Shown: positions 49,352 to 58,210, counted from the first letter of the stretch. The stretch: 64,000 nucleotides of DNA from an uncultured Dorea sp. (GCA_910578865.1 CAJTRM010000001.1:62248-126247); one strand, 5' to 3'. A program made the numbers and translations. The notes: generated by a model from the sequence alone, not told the origin.

Positions 49352-50314
49352 ATGGCATTATTGATAGTTTCAATCATTTTAACAATCATATTATTTATCG
49401 GTCTTGGGTTTCGGTATATACCGGGAGAGGGGCGATTTGACGACGGAAAAATTAGCTGGAAGTTTAGCAAGAGAAATCTGCTGAGTTTTCTTGCCCTTAT
49501 TATAGTAGCTTTTGGATTCTTTACCAAGATACCGGCTAATAGTGTTGGTATTATTTACAGTCCGTTCGATGGAACAAGGGAGCAGACATTATCTGAAGGT
49601 TTTCATGGCAAAAACATATTTGATCAGGTCTATAAAATGAGTACAGAAGTACAGACGATGACCGTAGAGAATTTGACAACACAGACTATGGATGCTCAGT
49701 ATCTTAACAGCGTTCTGGATATTAAATATCGTGTGAGTGCGTCCAATGCATATTTAGTATTCAAACAGTTCCGGACAATGGATAATATGTCCCAAAATCT
49801 TATTATTCCTACTACGCAGCGAGTGCTGGAAATGGTTACAACCAAATACAACGTTATTGATATTTTGGGTGAAAGCCGAACTGAAGTATATCATGAACTG
49901 GAAACTATGTTGACTGAGGAATTTGCTAAATATGGTGTTGAATTTTATGCGATCTCTATTACGGATATGGATGCCGGTGATGCACTGGAACAGGCTATTA
50001 CGGACGAGGCGGTAGCAAAGAAAGCTGTTGAGACGGCTGAACAGAATTTATTGAAAGCTCAGACAGAAGCTAAGCAGCAGTCCGTACAGGCGCAAGCGAA
50101 ACAGGATGCCGCTCGAATCGAGGCTGAAACAAAGCTGATTGAAGCTGAAGCAGAGAAACAGGCGAACGAGCTTTTGAACCAGTCTTTGACTGATGAGATT
50201 CTGAGAATGGAGTGGATTAACAAATGGAACGGACAGATGCCTACATATTATAGTGGGGATGATTCTGGAGCAGGAATTATATTTGACGCTACAACAGTAA
50301 CTGAAACAGAATAA
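49352..50314 (+). CDS. SPFH/prohibitin-family membrane protein
   Basis: A 320-aa protein. Two N-terminal hydrophobic segments (residues 2-20 and about 45-62), then an SPFH/Band 7 domain: NSVGIIYSPFDGTREQTLSEGFHG, VQTMTVENLTTQTMDAQYLN (each shown in part), LDIKYRVSASNAYLVF and a long Ala/Glu/Gln coiled coil (AETKLIEAEAEKQANELL) as in prohibitins and HflK/C. Such proteins form large membrane rings that corral proteases. In a phage it may guard or remodel the host membrane. Confidence 0.88.
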   Translation: MALLIVSIILTIILFIGLGFRYIPGEGRFDDGKISWKFSKRNLLSFLALIIVAFGFFTKIPANSVGIIYSPFDGTREQTLSEGFHGKNIFDQVYKMSTEVQTMTVENLTTQTMDAQYLNSVLDIKYRVSASNAYLVFKQFRTMDNMSQNLIIPTTQRVLEMVTTKYNVIDILGESRTEVYHELETMLTEEFAKYGVEFYAISITDMDAGDALEQAITDEAVAKKAVETAEQNLLKAQTEAKQQSVQAQAKQDAARIEAETKLIEAEAEKQANELLNQSLTDEILRMEWINKWNGQMPTYYSGDDSGAGIIFDATTVTETE

Positions 50315-50322
50315 AGGCGAAC

Positions 50323-50358
50323 GGGTGCTGGTTGATATTTGACTGGCACCCAATTTTT
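50323..50358 (+). terminator. Terminator after the SPFH gene
   Basis: GGGTGC / GCACCC stem, loop containing TTGATATTTGACT, then AATTTTTAT. Confidence 0.7.
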
Positions 50359-50375
50359 ATGAAAAGGAGAAAAAG

Positions 50376-50843
50376 ATGGATGATTGGAGATGTGAGTGTA
50401 TGAATGAGCGGATAGATAATAGACCTCATTTTATAGTAGGTGGTAGACAGTCCGGAAAAACAATACGGCTTATCAAAGAAGCAAGTAAAACAAATGGGGT
50501 TATTGTTTGCCCTACACACCATATGGTCGAATACATTTTTCAAACGGCTCGTGAACTTGGCTGTCCCATTTTAAAGCCAATTACATACGAGCAATTATTT
50601 GTATATCCTAATCGGGCAAAGAAAAATGATCATTACTTTGATGAGTACGGAATGACATTAGTAGACGCTCTCCGTAGACAACTTGGAGTGTTTGAACGCC
50701 ATAACGCTAAATCTATAGTCATTGATGAAGATTCTATTGAATCATTAAATGATATTTTGGGCGAGCTCAGAGTTAGTGATATGGACGGTAAAGAACTGAA
50801 GTTCAAAATTGAGGTTTTAGGGAGGAACGAAAACAATGATTAA
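50376..50843 (+). CDS. P-loop NTPase-like phage protein
   Basis: A 155-aa protein with HFIVGGRQSGKTIRLIKEA (Walker A GRQSGKT near residues 23-29) and KSIVIDEDS (Walker B-like, near 114). Only a minimal ATPase core is present, with no helicase motifs. The C-terminus overlaps the next gene by 8 bases. It may be a DNA-linked ATPase or a nucleotide kinase-like protein. Confidence 0.7.
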   Translation: MDDWRCECMNERIDNRPHFIVGGRQSGKTIRLIKEASKTNGVIVCPTHHMVEYIFQTARELGCPILKPITYEQLFVYPNRAKKNDHYFDEYGMTLVDALRRQLGVFERHNAKSIVIDEDSIESLNDILGELRVSDMDGKELKFKIEVLGRNENND

Positions 50844-51555
50844 AATTGAAAACTTTGAAGTAACAGGATGGGATCATGTTATCCGTGGGATGCGGAATCC
50901 AATGAATAGTTGGGATAAATCTGACAGCGGTATTTGTAAAGGTGGCGATGATGGAATCGGCTGTGAGAACTGTGTTGATTGTGGGTGTGATCATTCATAT
51001 GACCAGTCGTGGCAGCTCGGAAAAGCAGATCACGAACTGATGATGAAACTGGCGAAGGCTGGTTCAGTTCACGGAAAATTCCGCCGGATGATCACAGTCT
51101 ATATGGACATCGTAGCACCGCTTTACTGGTGGAAGGAGTTTGATACATACAAGGTTGGTACCGTTGCCAACTCCTGCTCCACCATGCATAAGATTCATGC
51201 TAAGGAATTTACATTGGAAGATTTCTCTTGCGAACATCTTCTTTGGTCCGACAACAATATGTCAGATGAAGATATTCCGGTTAAAGTAATGGAAAATCTT
51301 ATTTATGTATTAAATCATTATCGGAGCGTCTTTCTTGATACAAAAGATAAGACTCATTGGTGGCAGATGATTCAGCTTCTCCCTTCTTCCTATAACCAGA
51401 AACGGACGGTAATGCTGAACTATGAAGTTCTGTCCAATATCTACCAGTATCGGCGGGAACATAAGCTGGATGAATGGCGAGAGTTCTGTCAGTGGATCGA
51501 GCAGCTCCCGTATAGCGAAATTGTTACTTGTAATGTGAGGGAGAAATCAGATTGA
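50836..51555 (+). CDS. Conserved phage protein, distantly ThyX-like
   Basis: A 239-aa protein with a recurring phage pattern: VIRGMRNPMNSWDKSDS, DHELMMKLAKAGSVHGKFRR, then WWKEFDTYKVGTVANSCSTM. The last run has the spacing of the ThyX flavin/nucleotide motif region, though the ThyX RHRxxSxNEQSxRY residues are not conserved. A nucleotide-metabolism role is possible, not shown. An N-terminal Cys cluster (CENCVDCGC) could bind metal. Confidence 0.6.
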   Translation: MIKIENFEVTGWDHVIRGMRNPMNSWDKSDSGICKGGDDGIGCENCVDCGCDHSYDQSWQLGKADHELMMKLAKAGSVHGKFRRMITVYMDIVAPLYWWKEFDTYKVGTVANSCSTMHKIHAKEFTLEDFSCEHLLWSDNNMSDEDIPVKVMENLIYVLNHYRSVFLDTKDKTHWWQMIQLLPSSYNQKRTVMLNYEVLSNIYQYRREHKLDEWREFCQWIEQLPYSEIVTCNVREKSD

Positions 51556-51755
51556 AAATTAGCGGAAAATTATCTTTAATAACTCAAGGGTTAATCAACC
51601 CCAAAGAAGTTATTGGAAAACCAATAACCGCCGATGGTGTAGTGATTGGTAAAATATTGGAGATTGACGAGAAGTCAGATTTATATTTTGGAGAGATTTC
51701 TGACAATGTTCTTATAAACTTTGTAACTCCGTGTAGTTGTGAAATAAGGTGGTGA
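51552..51755 (+). CDS. Small phage protein
   Basis: A 67-aa protein starting TTG at 51552 in a 4-base overlap with the previous stop. Beta-rich (GKPITADGVVIGKILEIDEK, LINFVTPCSCEIRW). No family recognised. Confidence 0.6.
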   Translation: MKISGKLSLITQGLINPKEVIGKPITADGVVIGKILEIDEKSDLYFGEISDNVLINFVTPCSCEIRW

Positions 51756-51764
51756 TTAAAAACA

Positions 51765-52295
51765 ATGAGCGCACAGTATGATTTATATTTACAACAGCAT
51801 CGTGCTAATGTGTACAAAGGCTTCGAGTGGATTCGCGAGAATCTCCCGGAGCTTTTAGTAAATGAAAACGGTGCTGAGTGGCAGACAGAGTTTGCTCATG
51901 ACGCTTCTAAGAATGAACCGGACGAATATGAAGCTTATGACGCATACTTCTATGGAGGAAACAGGTCATATAAAGTGATGGAAAATTATAGGCGGGCGTG
52001 GCTTTTACACCTGCATCGTAATCCTCATCACTGGCAGCATTGGGTTCTTATTAACGATGACCCGAAGGAGGGAGAGATTATCCTGGATATGCCCTACAAT
52101 TATATTCTTGAAATGGTTTGTGATTGGTGGGCGTTTAGCTGGTCGAAAGGGAAGTTGTTTGAGATTTTTGACTGGTATGATGAGCATAAGGCTTATATAA
52201 AGTTAAGCAATGCTACGAGGAAGGCAGTTGATGATATCCTCGAAAAAATAAGAGAGAAGCTTTCGGAGATTGCCACAGGAGGAGTTGTAAAATGA
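51765..52295 (+). CDS. DUF5662-like phage protein
   Basis: A 176-aa protein with the HD-like helical pattern HRANVYKGFEWIRENLPELL, FAHDASKNEPDEYEAYDAYFYGG (in two parts), then AWLLHLHRNPHHWQHWVL, which matches the DUF5662 layout with its conserved His and Asp residues. It may be a metal-dependent phosphohydrolase-like protein. It overlaps the next gene by 4 bases. Confidence 0.75.
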   Translation: MSAQYDLYLQQHRANVYKGFEWIRENLPELLVNENGAEWQTEFAHDASKNEPDEYEAYDAYFYGGNRSYKVMENYRRAWLLHLHRNPHHWQHWVLINDDPKEGEIILDMPYNYILEMVCDWWAFSWSKGKLFEIFDWYDEHKAYIKLSNATRKAVDDILEKIREKLSEIATGGVVK

Positions 52296-52651
52296 TAAAG
52301 GAAAAGAAAGAGACCGTCATGCTCCCCCAAAGTACAGTCATTGAGAAAACATGTATATGTGACGTCTGCAAAAAGATTGTTTGGAAAAAGAATCTGCTAC
52401 CCGATGCAAAACATAACTATTCAAACAATGTTGGTTATTATGATATAACAACGGGGCATCACGATTGGGGTAACGACAGTGTAGATAGTATTGAACATCA
52501 TCAGGTGTGTGAAAAATGTCTAAAATCATTTGTTGCTGGGTACTTTGACGAAGCCAACGGAACTGAATATATGGATATTCAGAGAAACTGGCTTTACTCA
52601 GATGTTGACCCAAAAACGGAAGAAGGACTAAGCAACGATTCAGCATTATGA
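52292..52651 (+). CDS. Zinc-binding phage protein
   Basis: A 119-aa protein with CICDVCKKIVW and later HHQVCEKCLKSFV, a pair of CxxC knuckles that should form one zinc site around a beta-hairpin domain. No further motif. Starts ATG in a 4-base overlap with the previous gene. Confidence 0.68.
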   Translation: MIKEKKETVMLPQSTVIEKTCICDVCKKIVWKKNLLPDAKHNYSNNVGYYDITTGHHDWGNDSVDSIEHHQVCEKCLKSFVAGYFDEANGTEYMDIQRNWLYSDVDPKTEEGLSNDSAL

Positions 52652-52670
52652 TTCTATATCCTACAATACA

Positions 52671-52832
52671 TTGGAAGAATTGAATGCAACCTATAAATCT
52701 AATCATCCGGATGTTTTACGTATGAAAAAGAAATATGGGTCGGATATTCAGTTTAGTCGAATTATGCATAGAAAAGGTGTCGAGCCAAGATTTGAATTGA
52801 GTTGTTATAAAATCAAAAAGGAGGAAAAGTAA
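52671..52832 (+). CDS. Small phage protein without ATG start
   Basis: An open frame of natural composition (LEELNATYKSNHPDVLRMKK, then FSRIMHRKGVEPRFELSCYK) between two phage genes. The only in-frame starts are TTG at 52671 with no ribosome site, or ACG at 52635, which has AGAAGGA 7 bases upstream. The true start, or loss of the ATG, is unclear. Confidence 0.45.
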   Translation: MEELNATYKSNHPDVLRMKKKYGSDIQFSRIMHRKGVEPRFELSCYKIKKEEK

Positions 52833-52834
52833 AA

Positions 52835-53056
52835 ATGACATTTGCAGATTATGCGGGGTATGCTCTTATTTTGGTAGTGATTTATCTTTGTGTTTATGCG
52901 CTGATTAACCGAGTATGTCAGTGTATTGAGCACTGTGCGACCGCCAGAGCATATTCCAAGTTCAGAGAAAACGGAGTTGCGGTGAAGATGGATGCCGTAG
53001 AAGCAGGTATTCAAAAATCGAATAAGGAGAAGAAAAATGTCAAAGAAATGGTGTGA
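52835..53056 (+). CDS. Single-pass membrane protein
   Basis: A 73-aa protein with a hydrophobic segment YALILVVIYLCVYALINRVC (about residues 9-28) and a charged helical tail. Overlaps the next gene by 20 bases. Ribosome site AAGGAGG. Confidence 0.68.
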   Translation: MTFADYAGYALILVVIYLCVYALINRVCQCIEHCATARAYSKFRENGVAVKMDAVEAGIQKSNKEKKNVKEMV

Positions 53057-53168
53057 CCTGTTGAAAGGTCTTCTTATTATATTGGCGGCAGGTACGGTCT
53101 TTGTGGTTACACTTGCTTTCTTTGTAGCTTGGATTGCTTGGAGAAGCGGAGCGCCTTTGCCGGTTTGA
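53037..53168 (+). CDS. 43-aa membrane peptide
   Basis: Begins MSKKWCDLLKGLLIILAAGT and is nearly one long hydrophobic helix, ending SGAPLPV. The ATG at 53037 has AAGGAG. Overlaps the preceding gene. Confidence 0.65.
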   Translation: MSKKWCDLLKGLLIILAAGTVFVVTLAFFVAWIAWRSGAPLPV

Positions 53169-53174
53169 TATTTA

Positions 53175-53200
53175 CGCATCTAAAGCATCTCCTTTTATGG
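53175..53200 (+). promoter_or_regulatory. 26-bp cassette element, copy 15
   Basis: CGCA, GCA at 11-13, C at 18, TTATGG end. One of two copies far from the main array. It precedes DUF6353 paralogue 4. Confidence 0.7.
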
Positions 53201-53234
53201 AAACATAACATGTTTTGAAGAAAGGAGAAGAAAA

Positions 53235-53993
53235 ATGAAACATGTAAATCTTGAGAAATGGAAAGAGCCGGTGGAAAAGCTCACGAAGATGTTGACAGAG
53301 AATAGTCCAACTATCCTTACGGTCTTTGGGTCGGTAGGTCTTGTGACGACTGTTGGGTTGGCAATCAGGGCTACAGTTTCGGCTGCTCGGATTATGGATG
53401 AACACAAAGATGAGATAGAACAAATCCCACAGAAGCAATATAAAGCGGCTGAGGCAGTTAGACTGACTTGGAAGTGTTATGTTCCAGTTACTATTGTTGG
53501 TGGGGCAAGTCTTGGTTGTATTATTGGAGCAAATAGCATCAATCTCAAACGTAATGCGGCTTTGATGGCTGCCTATATTACCACCGAAGACAAGCTGAAA
53601 GGCTGTCAGAGCTGGATAACAGAGGCTGTCACTGGTAAGTCTGAGAAAAAAGATGGAGATGAATCAGAGAAGAAAGACAATAAGCCATTGATATTTGATG
53701 GTCGCAAATGTCTATGCAAGGATGAATTTTCTGGTAGATTGTTCGAGACCACATTGTCGCGGATTCGGACAGCGGAATCGAGACTGAACCAAATGATGAC
53801 TTACGAATATAGAGTAACCGTAAATGAGCTTTATGATGAGCTTGATTTGGAACGTATCGAAGCAGCAGAACACTTTGGTTGGGATTTGGAAAGGGGCGAT
53901 CAAGTCCAAATTAGCATTGATGCTGAAATGAATGAACAACATGGACCAATAATGTTAATTACATACGATCCGAAGCACTATTGGAATGGTTGA
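53235..53993 (+). CDS. DUF6353-like membrane protein, paralogue 4
   Basis: A 252-aa protein. Hydrophobic segment TILTVFGSVGLVTTVGLAI (about residues 25-43), the RATVSAARIMDEHKDE helix, TWKCYVP, a second hydrophobic segment (about 84-102), a charged linker (KSEKKDGDESEKKDNK) and the soluble C-terminal domain with EHFGWDLERG. As a unit with its own element and terminator it looks like a translocated copy of the 23-33 kb cassettes. Confidence 0.75.
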   Translation: MKHVNLEKWKEPVEKLTKMLTENSPTILTVFGSVGLVTTVGLAIRATVSAARIMDEHKDEIEQIPQKQYKAAEAVRLTWKCYVPVTIVGGASLGCIIGANSINLKRNAALMAAYITTEDKLKGCQSWITEAVTGKSEKKDGDESEKKDNKPLIFDGRKCLCKDEFSGRLFETTLSRIRTAESRLNQMMTYEYRVTVNELYDELDLERIEAAEHFGWDLERGDQVQISIDAEMNEQHGPIMLITYDPKHYWNG

Positions 53994-54020
53994 AATATTG
54001 ATATTGTTGACAATCTTTAA

Positions 54021-54048
54021 GAGCCGTGTAACAGCGGCTCTTTCTTTT
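54021..54048 (+). terminator. Cassette terminator 13
   Basis: GAGCCG / CGGCTC stem, loop TGTAACAG, then TTTCTTTT. Confidence 0.9.
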
Positions 54049-54071
54049 GTAAAGTTATAAAGGAGAAAGCT

Positions 54072-54230
54072 ATGTGGAAACGAGAATTATTGAAAAACAA
54101 GCTTTATGCCATTGCAATTATATTTTTGGGAGCACTGTCAATTCCTATTGAGTGGGATGTCACATTCTTTTTATTTGCTGTGCTGGTTGGAGTGGTTCTA
54201 TTTTTTGAAAAGGAGAATTGGATAGTATGA
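54072..54230 (+). CDS. 52-aa two-helix membrane protein
   Basis: Begins MWKRELLKNKLYAIAIIFLG; two hydrophobic segments separated by PIEWD. The stop overlaps the nrdG start (ATGA), and its KEKEN codons (AAAAGGAGAAT) form the nrdG ribosome site. Confidence 0.68.
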   Translation: MWKRELLKNKLYAIAIIFLGALSIPIEWDVTFFLFAVLVGVVLFFEKENWIV

Positions 54231-54691
54231 ATTATCAGAAGATTACCCCGATTAGTATCGCCGATGGAATTGGATGTCGGGTAGTTTTGTGGGTGTCTGG
54301 ATGCGGGCATGACTGTTATAAATGTCATAATCCTGATACACATAATCCATTTTCTGGATATTTGTTTGATGAGCCGGCAGAAAAAAGATTGTTTGAGCTT
54401 CTACGACCGACCTATATTGACGGTATCACATTTAGCGGAGGCGATCCATTACATCCACTGAACAGAGGTACTATAACACGACTTGCAAAACGAATCAAAT
54501 CGAAACTGCCAGAGAAAACAATATGGCTTTACACGGGTTATATTTATGAGCAGGTTTGTGATTTGGAAGTTATGAAATATATAGATGTGTTGGTTGATGG
54601 TCCTTATATAGACACTCAAAGATGTGTCGGTAAATTTTATGGCAGTACAAATCAGAGAATTATATTTTTAAAAGAATCTGGAGGTAGATGA
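54227..54691 (+). CDS. nrdG: Anaerobic ribonucleotide reductase activase
   Basis: A 154-aa radical SAM activase with the cluster motif CGHDCYKCHNPD near residues 26-37 and the SAM motif TFSGGDPL near 70. It makes the glycyl radical on NrdD. It sits 5' of nrdD with a 4-base overlap, whereas many bacteria carry nrdD first. Confidence 0.93.
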   Translation: MNYQKITPISIADGIGCRVVLWVSGCGHDCYKCHNPDTHNPFSGYLFDEPAEKRLFELLRPTYIDGITFSGGDPLHPLNRGTITRLAKRIKSKLPEKTIWLYTGYIYEQVCDLEVMKYIDVLVDGPYIDTQRCVGKFYGSTNQRIIFLKESGGR

Positions 54692-56871
54692 CATTGATAA
54701 CAAAAATCATTAAGCGGGATGGCACAGAGGCAGACTTCAATACGGAGAAGATCCGAAATGCCATTACTAGAGCAAATGCAGAAGTCGAAGGGCAAAACAG
54801 AATGAGCGCCATCGGTATTGATATCACCACACGGATGGTTGTAAGACAGCTCGAAAAATTTAACCGTGCTGTCGAAGTGGAGGAAATTCAGGAAATTGTG
54901 GAAACGGAGCTGATGGTGGCGAAAGCTTTTGAGGTTGCCAAATGTTATATTCGGTACCGCTATGACCATAAGCTGAAACGAGAATCCGATACTGATAAGA
55001 AGATTCTAAGTCTGGTTGAGTACAACAACGAAGCTGTTAAGCAGGAAAACAGTAACAAAGATCCGGAAATCATTCCTACTCAGCGGGATTATATTGCTGG
55101 GGAAATCTCAAAAGACATAACTATGCGAAAACTTCTTCCGGAGTCAGTTGTAAAGGCACATAATGAAGGACTGATCCATTTCCACGATTCAGACTACTTC
55201 ATCCAGCACTCTCACAACTGTTGCCTCGTAAACCTGGAGGACATGCTTCAGAATGGTACTGTGATATCCGGTACGCTGATTGAGAAGCCTCATACCTTCA
55301 GTACCGCTTGTAACATTGCAACGCAAATTATTGCACAGGTAGCAAGCTCTCAATACGGTGGACAATCCATCAGTCTGGCACATCTGGCTCCATTTGTAGA
55401 CGATACCAGACAGCGATTCCGAAAGAAGTATAAGGATTTGTGGGATTATATGGATAAGTCAGATTATGACATGTTCATTGAACGGATGGTATCTGAGGAT
55501 ATTACTAAAGGGGTACAGACAATTCAATATCAGGTAGTAACACTGATGACTACGAATGGTCAGGCTCCGTTTATCACGGTTTACATGAACATCAATGAGG
55601 CTAAGAATGACCAGGAACGAAAAGATCTTGCGGCTATTATTGAAGAAACTCTAAAGCAACGAATTCAGGGAGTGAAAAATGAGGTAGGCGTATGGATTAC
55701 ACCCGCATTTCCGAAACTCATCTATGCTCTGGATGAAAATAATGTCTATCCGGATTCGGAATATTTCTATCTCACAGAGATTGCGGCACAGTGTACTGCT
55801 AAACGGATGGTTCCTGATTATATTTCCAACAAGATTGAGCGAGAGCTGAAGAACGGTGATACTTACACCTGTATGGGCTGCCGCTCTTTCTTGACACCGG
55901 ACAGGACAACCGAAAATTACTCAAAGTGTAACAACTGGACAGCCGGTCACAAATACTACGGACGATTTAATCAGGGTGTTGTGACCATCAATCTTCCTGA
56001 TGTAGCTTTAAGTTCTGGTGGCGACTTCAACAAGTTTGATAATATTCTCAAAGACCGTCTGGAAAACATTTGCTATCCGGCTCTGATGGCTCGGCACAAT
56101 CGGTTAAAGGGAACCAGCTCGAATGTCGCTCCGATTCTTTGGCAGTATGGTGCTTTGGCACGGTTGGATAAGGACGAGCTGATAGATCAACTTCTCTACC
56201 ATGGATATTCCACAATCAGCCTTGGATATGCCGGGTTGTATGAGTGTGTCAGATATATGACGGGCGAGTCGCATACAGCAGGAGGTAAAGACTTTGCGTT
56301 GCATGTGATGAGAATGCTGAATGATTATACAGCCAAATGGAAAGCAGAAACGGATGTTGACTTTTCGCTGTATGGAACCCCGCTGGAATCCACAACTTAT
56401 AAGTTCGCTAAGAGCTTACAGAAGCGGTTTGGCATTGTTCCGGGCGTAACAGACAAGAATTATATTACCAACAGCTATCACGTTCATGTAACTGAGCCGA
56501 TAGATGCCTTTACGAAGCTGGCCTTTGAATCTGAATTCCAGGAGCTTAGTCCCGGCGGGGCGATTAGTTATGTTGAGGTTCCAAATATGGACAACAATAT
56601 TCCGGCAGTCATCTCTGTCATTAAGTATATTTATGACAACATCATGTATGCAGAATTGAATACCAGAAGCGACTACTGCCAGGTATGTGGCTTTGAGGGA
56701 GAGATCAAAACCGTCGAAGACAACGGTAAGCTGGTTTGGGAATGTCCGAACTGCGGCAACCGTAACAAAAACAAAATGAATGTGACTCGTAGAACATGCG
56801 GTTACATTGGCACAAATTTCTGGAATCAGGGACGAACGCAAGAGATTTCTGAAAGAGTGCTGCATTTGTAA
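54688..56871 (+). CDS. nrdD: Anaerobic (class III) ribonucleoside-triphosphate reductase
   Basis: A 727-aa protein. An N-terminal ATP-cone (KIIKRDGTEADFNTEKI, residues 5-21 onward) controls activity. The barrel has HFHDSDYFIQHSHNCCLVNL (residues 158-177). The C-terminal zinc site is CQVCGFEG with CPNCGNR, followed by the glycyl radical motif RRTCGYIGTNFWN near residue 700. It makes dNTPs for phage replication without oxygen. Confidence 0.95.
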   Translation: MTLITKIIKRDGTEADFNTEKIRNAITRANAEVEGQNRMSAIGIDITTRMVVRQLEKFNRAVEVEEIQEIVETELMVAKAFEVAKCYIRYRYDHKLKRESDTDKKILSLVEYNNEAVKQENSNKDPEIIPTQRDYIAGEISKDITMRKLLPESVVKAHNEGLIHFHDSDYFIQHSHNCCLVNLEDMLQNGTVISGTLIEKPHTFSTACNIATQIIAQVASSQYGGQSISLAHLAPFVDDTRQRFRKKYKDLWDYMDKSDYDMFIERMVSEDITKGVQTIQYQVVTLMTTNGQAPFITVYMNINEAKNDQERKDLAAIIEETLKQRIQGVKNEVGVWITPAFPKLIYALDENNVYPDSEYFYLTEIAAQCTAKRMVPDYISNKIERELKNGDTYTCMGCRSFLTPDRTTENYSKCNNWTAGHKYYGRFNQGVVTINLPDVALSSGGDFNKFDNILKDRLENICYPALMARHNRLKGTSSNVAPILWQYGALARLDKDELIDQLLYHGYSTISLGYAGLYECVRYMTGESHTAGGKDFALHVMRMLNDYTAKWKAETDVDFSLYGTPLESTTYKFAKSLQKRFGIVPGVTDKNYITNSYHVHVTEPIDAFTKLAFESEFQELSPGGAISYVEVPNMDNNIPAVISVIKYIYDNIMYAELNTRSDYCQVCGFEGEIKTVEDNGKLVWECPNCGNRNKNKMNVTRRTCGYIGTNFWNQGRTQEISERVLHL

Positions 56872-56888
56872 GAAAGGATTGATATTTA

Positions 56889-57029
56889 ATGAGATATGTA
56901 GTAATTGGAGCAATCGGAGCGGCGTGCTTTATTCTCGGTCTTGCCATAGTTATAGCAACTAAGGCAGTTAATGAGGCAGCAGTATTTATGGACAGTTCGT
57001 TTCGTTGGGGGAACGGAAGAAATTATTAA
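56889..57029 (+). CDS. 46-aa single-pass membrane peptide
   Basis: Begins MRYVVIGAIGAACFILGLAI, one hydrophobic helix, then a short polar tail. The ATG at 56889 follows AAAGGATTG. Function unknown. Confidence 0.62.
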   Translation: MRYVVIGAIGAACFILGLAIVIATKAVNEAAVFMDSSFRWGNGRNY

Positions 57030-57043
57030 GGAGGAATTTGTTT

Positions 57044-57385
57044 ATGACAATCAACGAATATCAAAAAGAAGCTATGAGAAGTGCCAACCCGCAGTCGTTG
57101 AATGACCAGGCGAAAGGCTTGAGCAATACTGCTCTTGGATTATGTGGGGAATCTGGTGAGGTAGCTGACATGATTAAAAAGCATCTACATCAGGGACACG
57201 ATCTGGACAAAGAACATATGGTGAAGGAGCTGGGTGATGTTGCTTGGTATTTGGCTCTTGGTGCTACTATCATCGGCTACGACCTGGAGGATATTTTACA
57301 GATGAATATTGATAAGTTGCGTGCAAGATATCCAGAGGGTTTTGACGCTCGTAGGAGTCAGCATCGAAAAAATGATGATATTTAA
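57044..57385 (+). CDS. MazG-like nucleotide pyrophosphohydrolase 1
   Basis: A 113-aa protein with LGLCGESGEVADMIKKHL and KELGDVAWYLALG, the ExxE and ExxD metal motifs of the MazG/all-alpha NTP-PPase fold. It would hydrolyse NTPs or lower ppGpp-linked signals. The ATG at 57044 has AAGGAGG. Confidence 0.85.
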   Translation: MTINEYQKEAMRSANPQSLNDQAKGLSNTALGLCGESGEVADMIKKHLHQGHDLDKEHMVKELGDVAWYLALGATIIGYDLEDILQMNIDKLRARYPEGFDARRSQHRKNDDI

Positions 57386-57400
57386 GAGGAGGACGGGCAT

Positions 57401-57598
57401 GTGAGTGAGAATCCAAGAAAAAATCATGAAGGATATTCAGATCCAACAGCTTATGAAGCTATTAGGAATGCAGATGCAGACGATGAGAGATTTCATAAAT
57501 TGCTAAACACCATTTTCACAATCTGTGAGCTTTCTGGTTTTCATCTGGAGGAACGAATCATCCTCAAAGATATACAGACTGGAAAAGTTTGGAGGTAA
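57401..57598 (+). CDS. Small phage protein between MazG-like genes
   Basis: A 65-aa soluble protein (DPTAYEAIRNADADDERFHK, LLNTIFTICELSGFHLEERI). The start is GTG at 57401, 8 bases after GAGGAGG. No family recognised. Confidence 0.68.
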   Translation: MSENPRKNHEGYSDPTAYEAIRNADADDERFHKLLNTIFTICELSGFHLEERIILKDIQTGKVWR

Positions 57599-57604
57599 TA
57601 CTTT

Positions 57605-57961
57605 ATGGATCGGGACACTTTTGTAAGAGAGTTTGGATTTGCTTCTCCAAGCCTCGATAAAAGAAAAATTAAGAAGCTGGTTAAAAAATCTGTAAATGCT
57701 AATCAGGACGGAAATCCGAGAGGACATCATAATTTGATTATTGTTATGGAAGAACTTTCGGAATTGCAGAAAGAAGTATCTAAACAGATTAGAGAGCAGG
57801 GTGATATTGTTTCCTTGACAGAAGAAATGGCGGACGTTGCGCTTGGAGTGATCTATTTGCAGGAAATATGTGGTATTACTACAGAAGATATTTATAAAGC
57901 AATGAACGTAAAGATGAAACGACTGGAACGAGTGCTTAATAGCAGAGGATGCTATCGATAA
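57605..57961 (+). CDS. MazG-like nucleotide pyrophosphohydrolase 2
   Basis: A 118-aa protein with NLIIVMEELSELQKEVSKQI and SLTEEMADVALGVIYLQEI, again the EExxE and ExxD pattern. It is not a close copy of the first MazG-like protein, so the two may have different substrates. Confidence 0.8.
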   Translation: MDRDTFVREFGFASPSLDKRKIKKLVKKSVNANQDGNPRGHHNLIIVMEELSELQKEVSKQIREQGDIVSLTEEMADVALGVIYLQEICGITTEDIYKAMNVKMKRLERVLNSRGCYR

Positions 57962-57979
57962 ATATGGAGGGTAAAATAC

Positions 57980-58210
57980 ATGGCGATGTGTGAAAAATTG
58001 GAGGTGGAGTTTGTGGGTGGAGGAGTCAGAGAAACTATTTGTACCAGTTGCATACATAGAGAAGTATGTACATATAAGCAAATGTATATTGATTTTTTGA
58101 AAGCGCAGGAAAGATTGTATGACGAATACGCAAATTGTATTTCGTTTATCAAGAAAAGTGATCCAGACTGCAATTACTATAAGAAGAAATCAGACGTAAA
58201 TTTGCGGTGA
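57980..58210 (+). CDS. Cys-containing small phage protein
   Basis: A 76-aa protein with CTSCIHREVCTYKQM, a Cys cluster, then a helical IDFLKAQERLYDEY. Possible zinc site. A second ATG two codons in (57986) is an alternative start. It is the last gene before the iteron region. Confidence 0.65.
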   Translation: MAMCEKLEVEFVGGGVRETICTSCIHREVCTYKQMYIDFLKAQERLYDEYANCISFIKKSDPDCNYYKKKSDVNLR

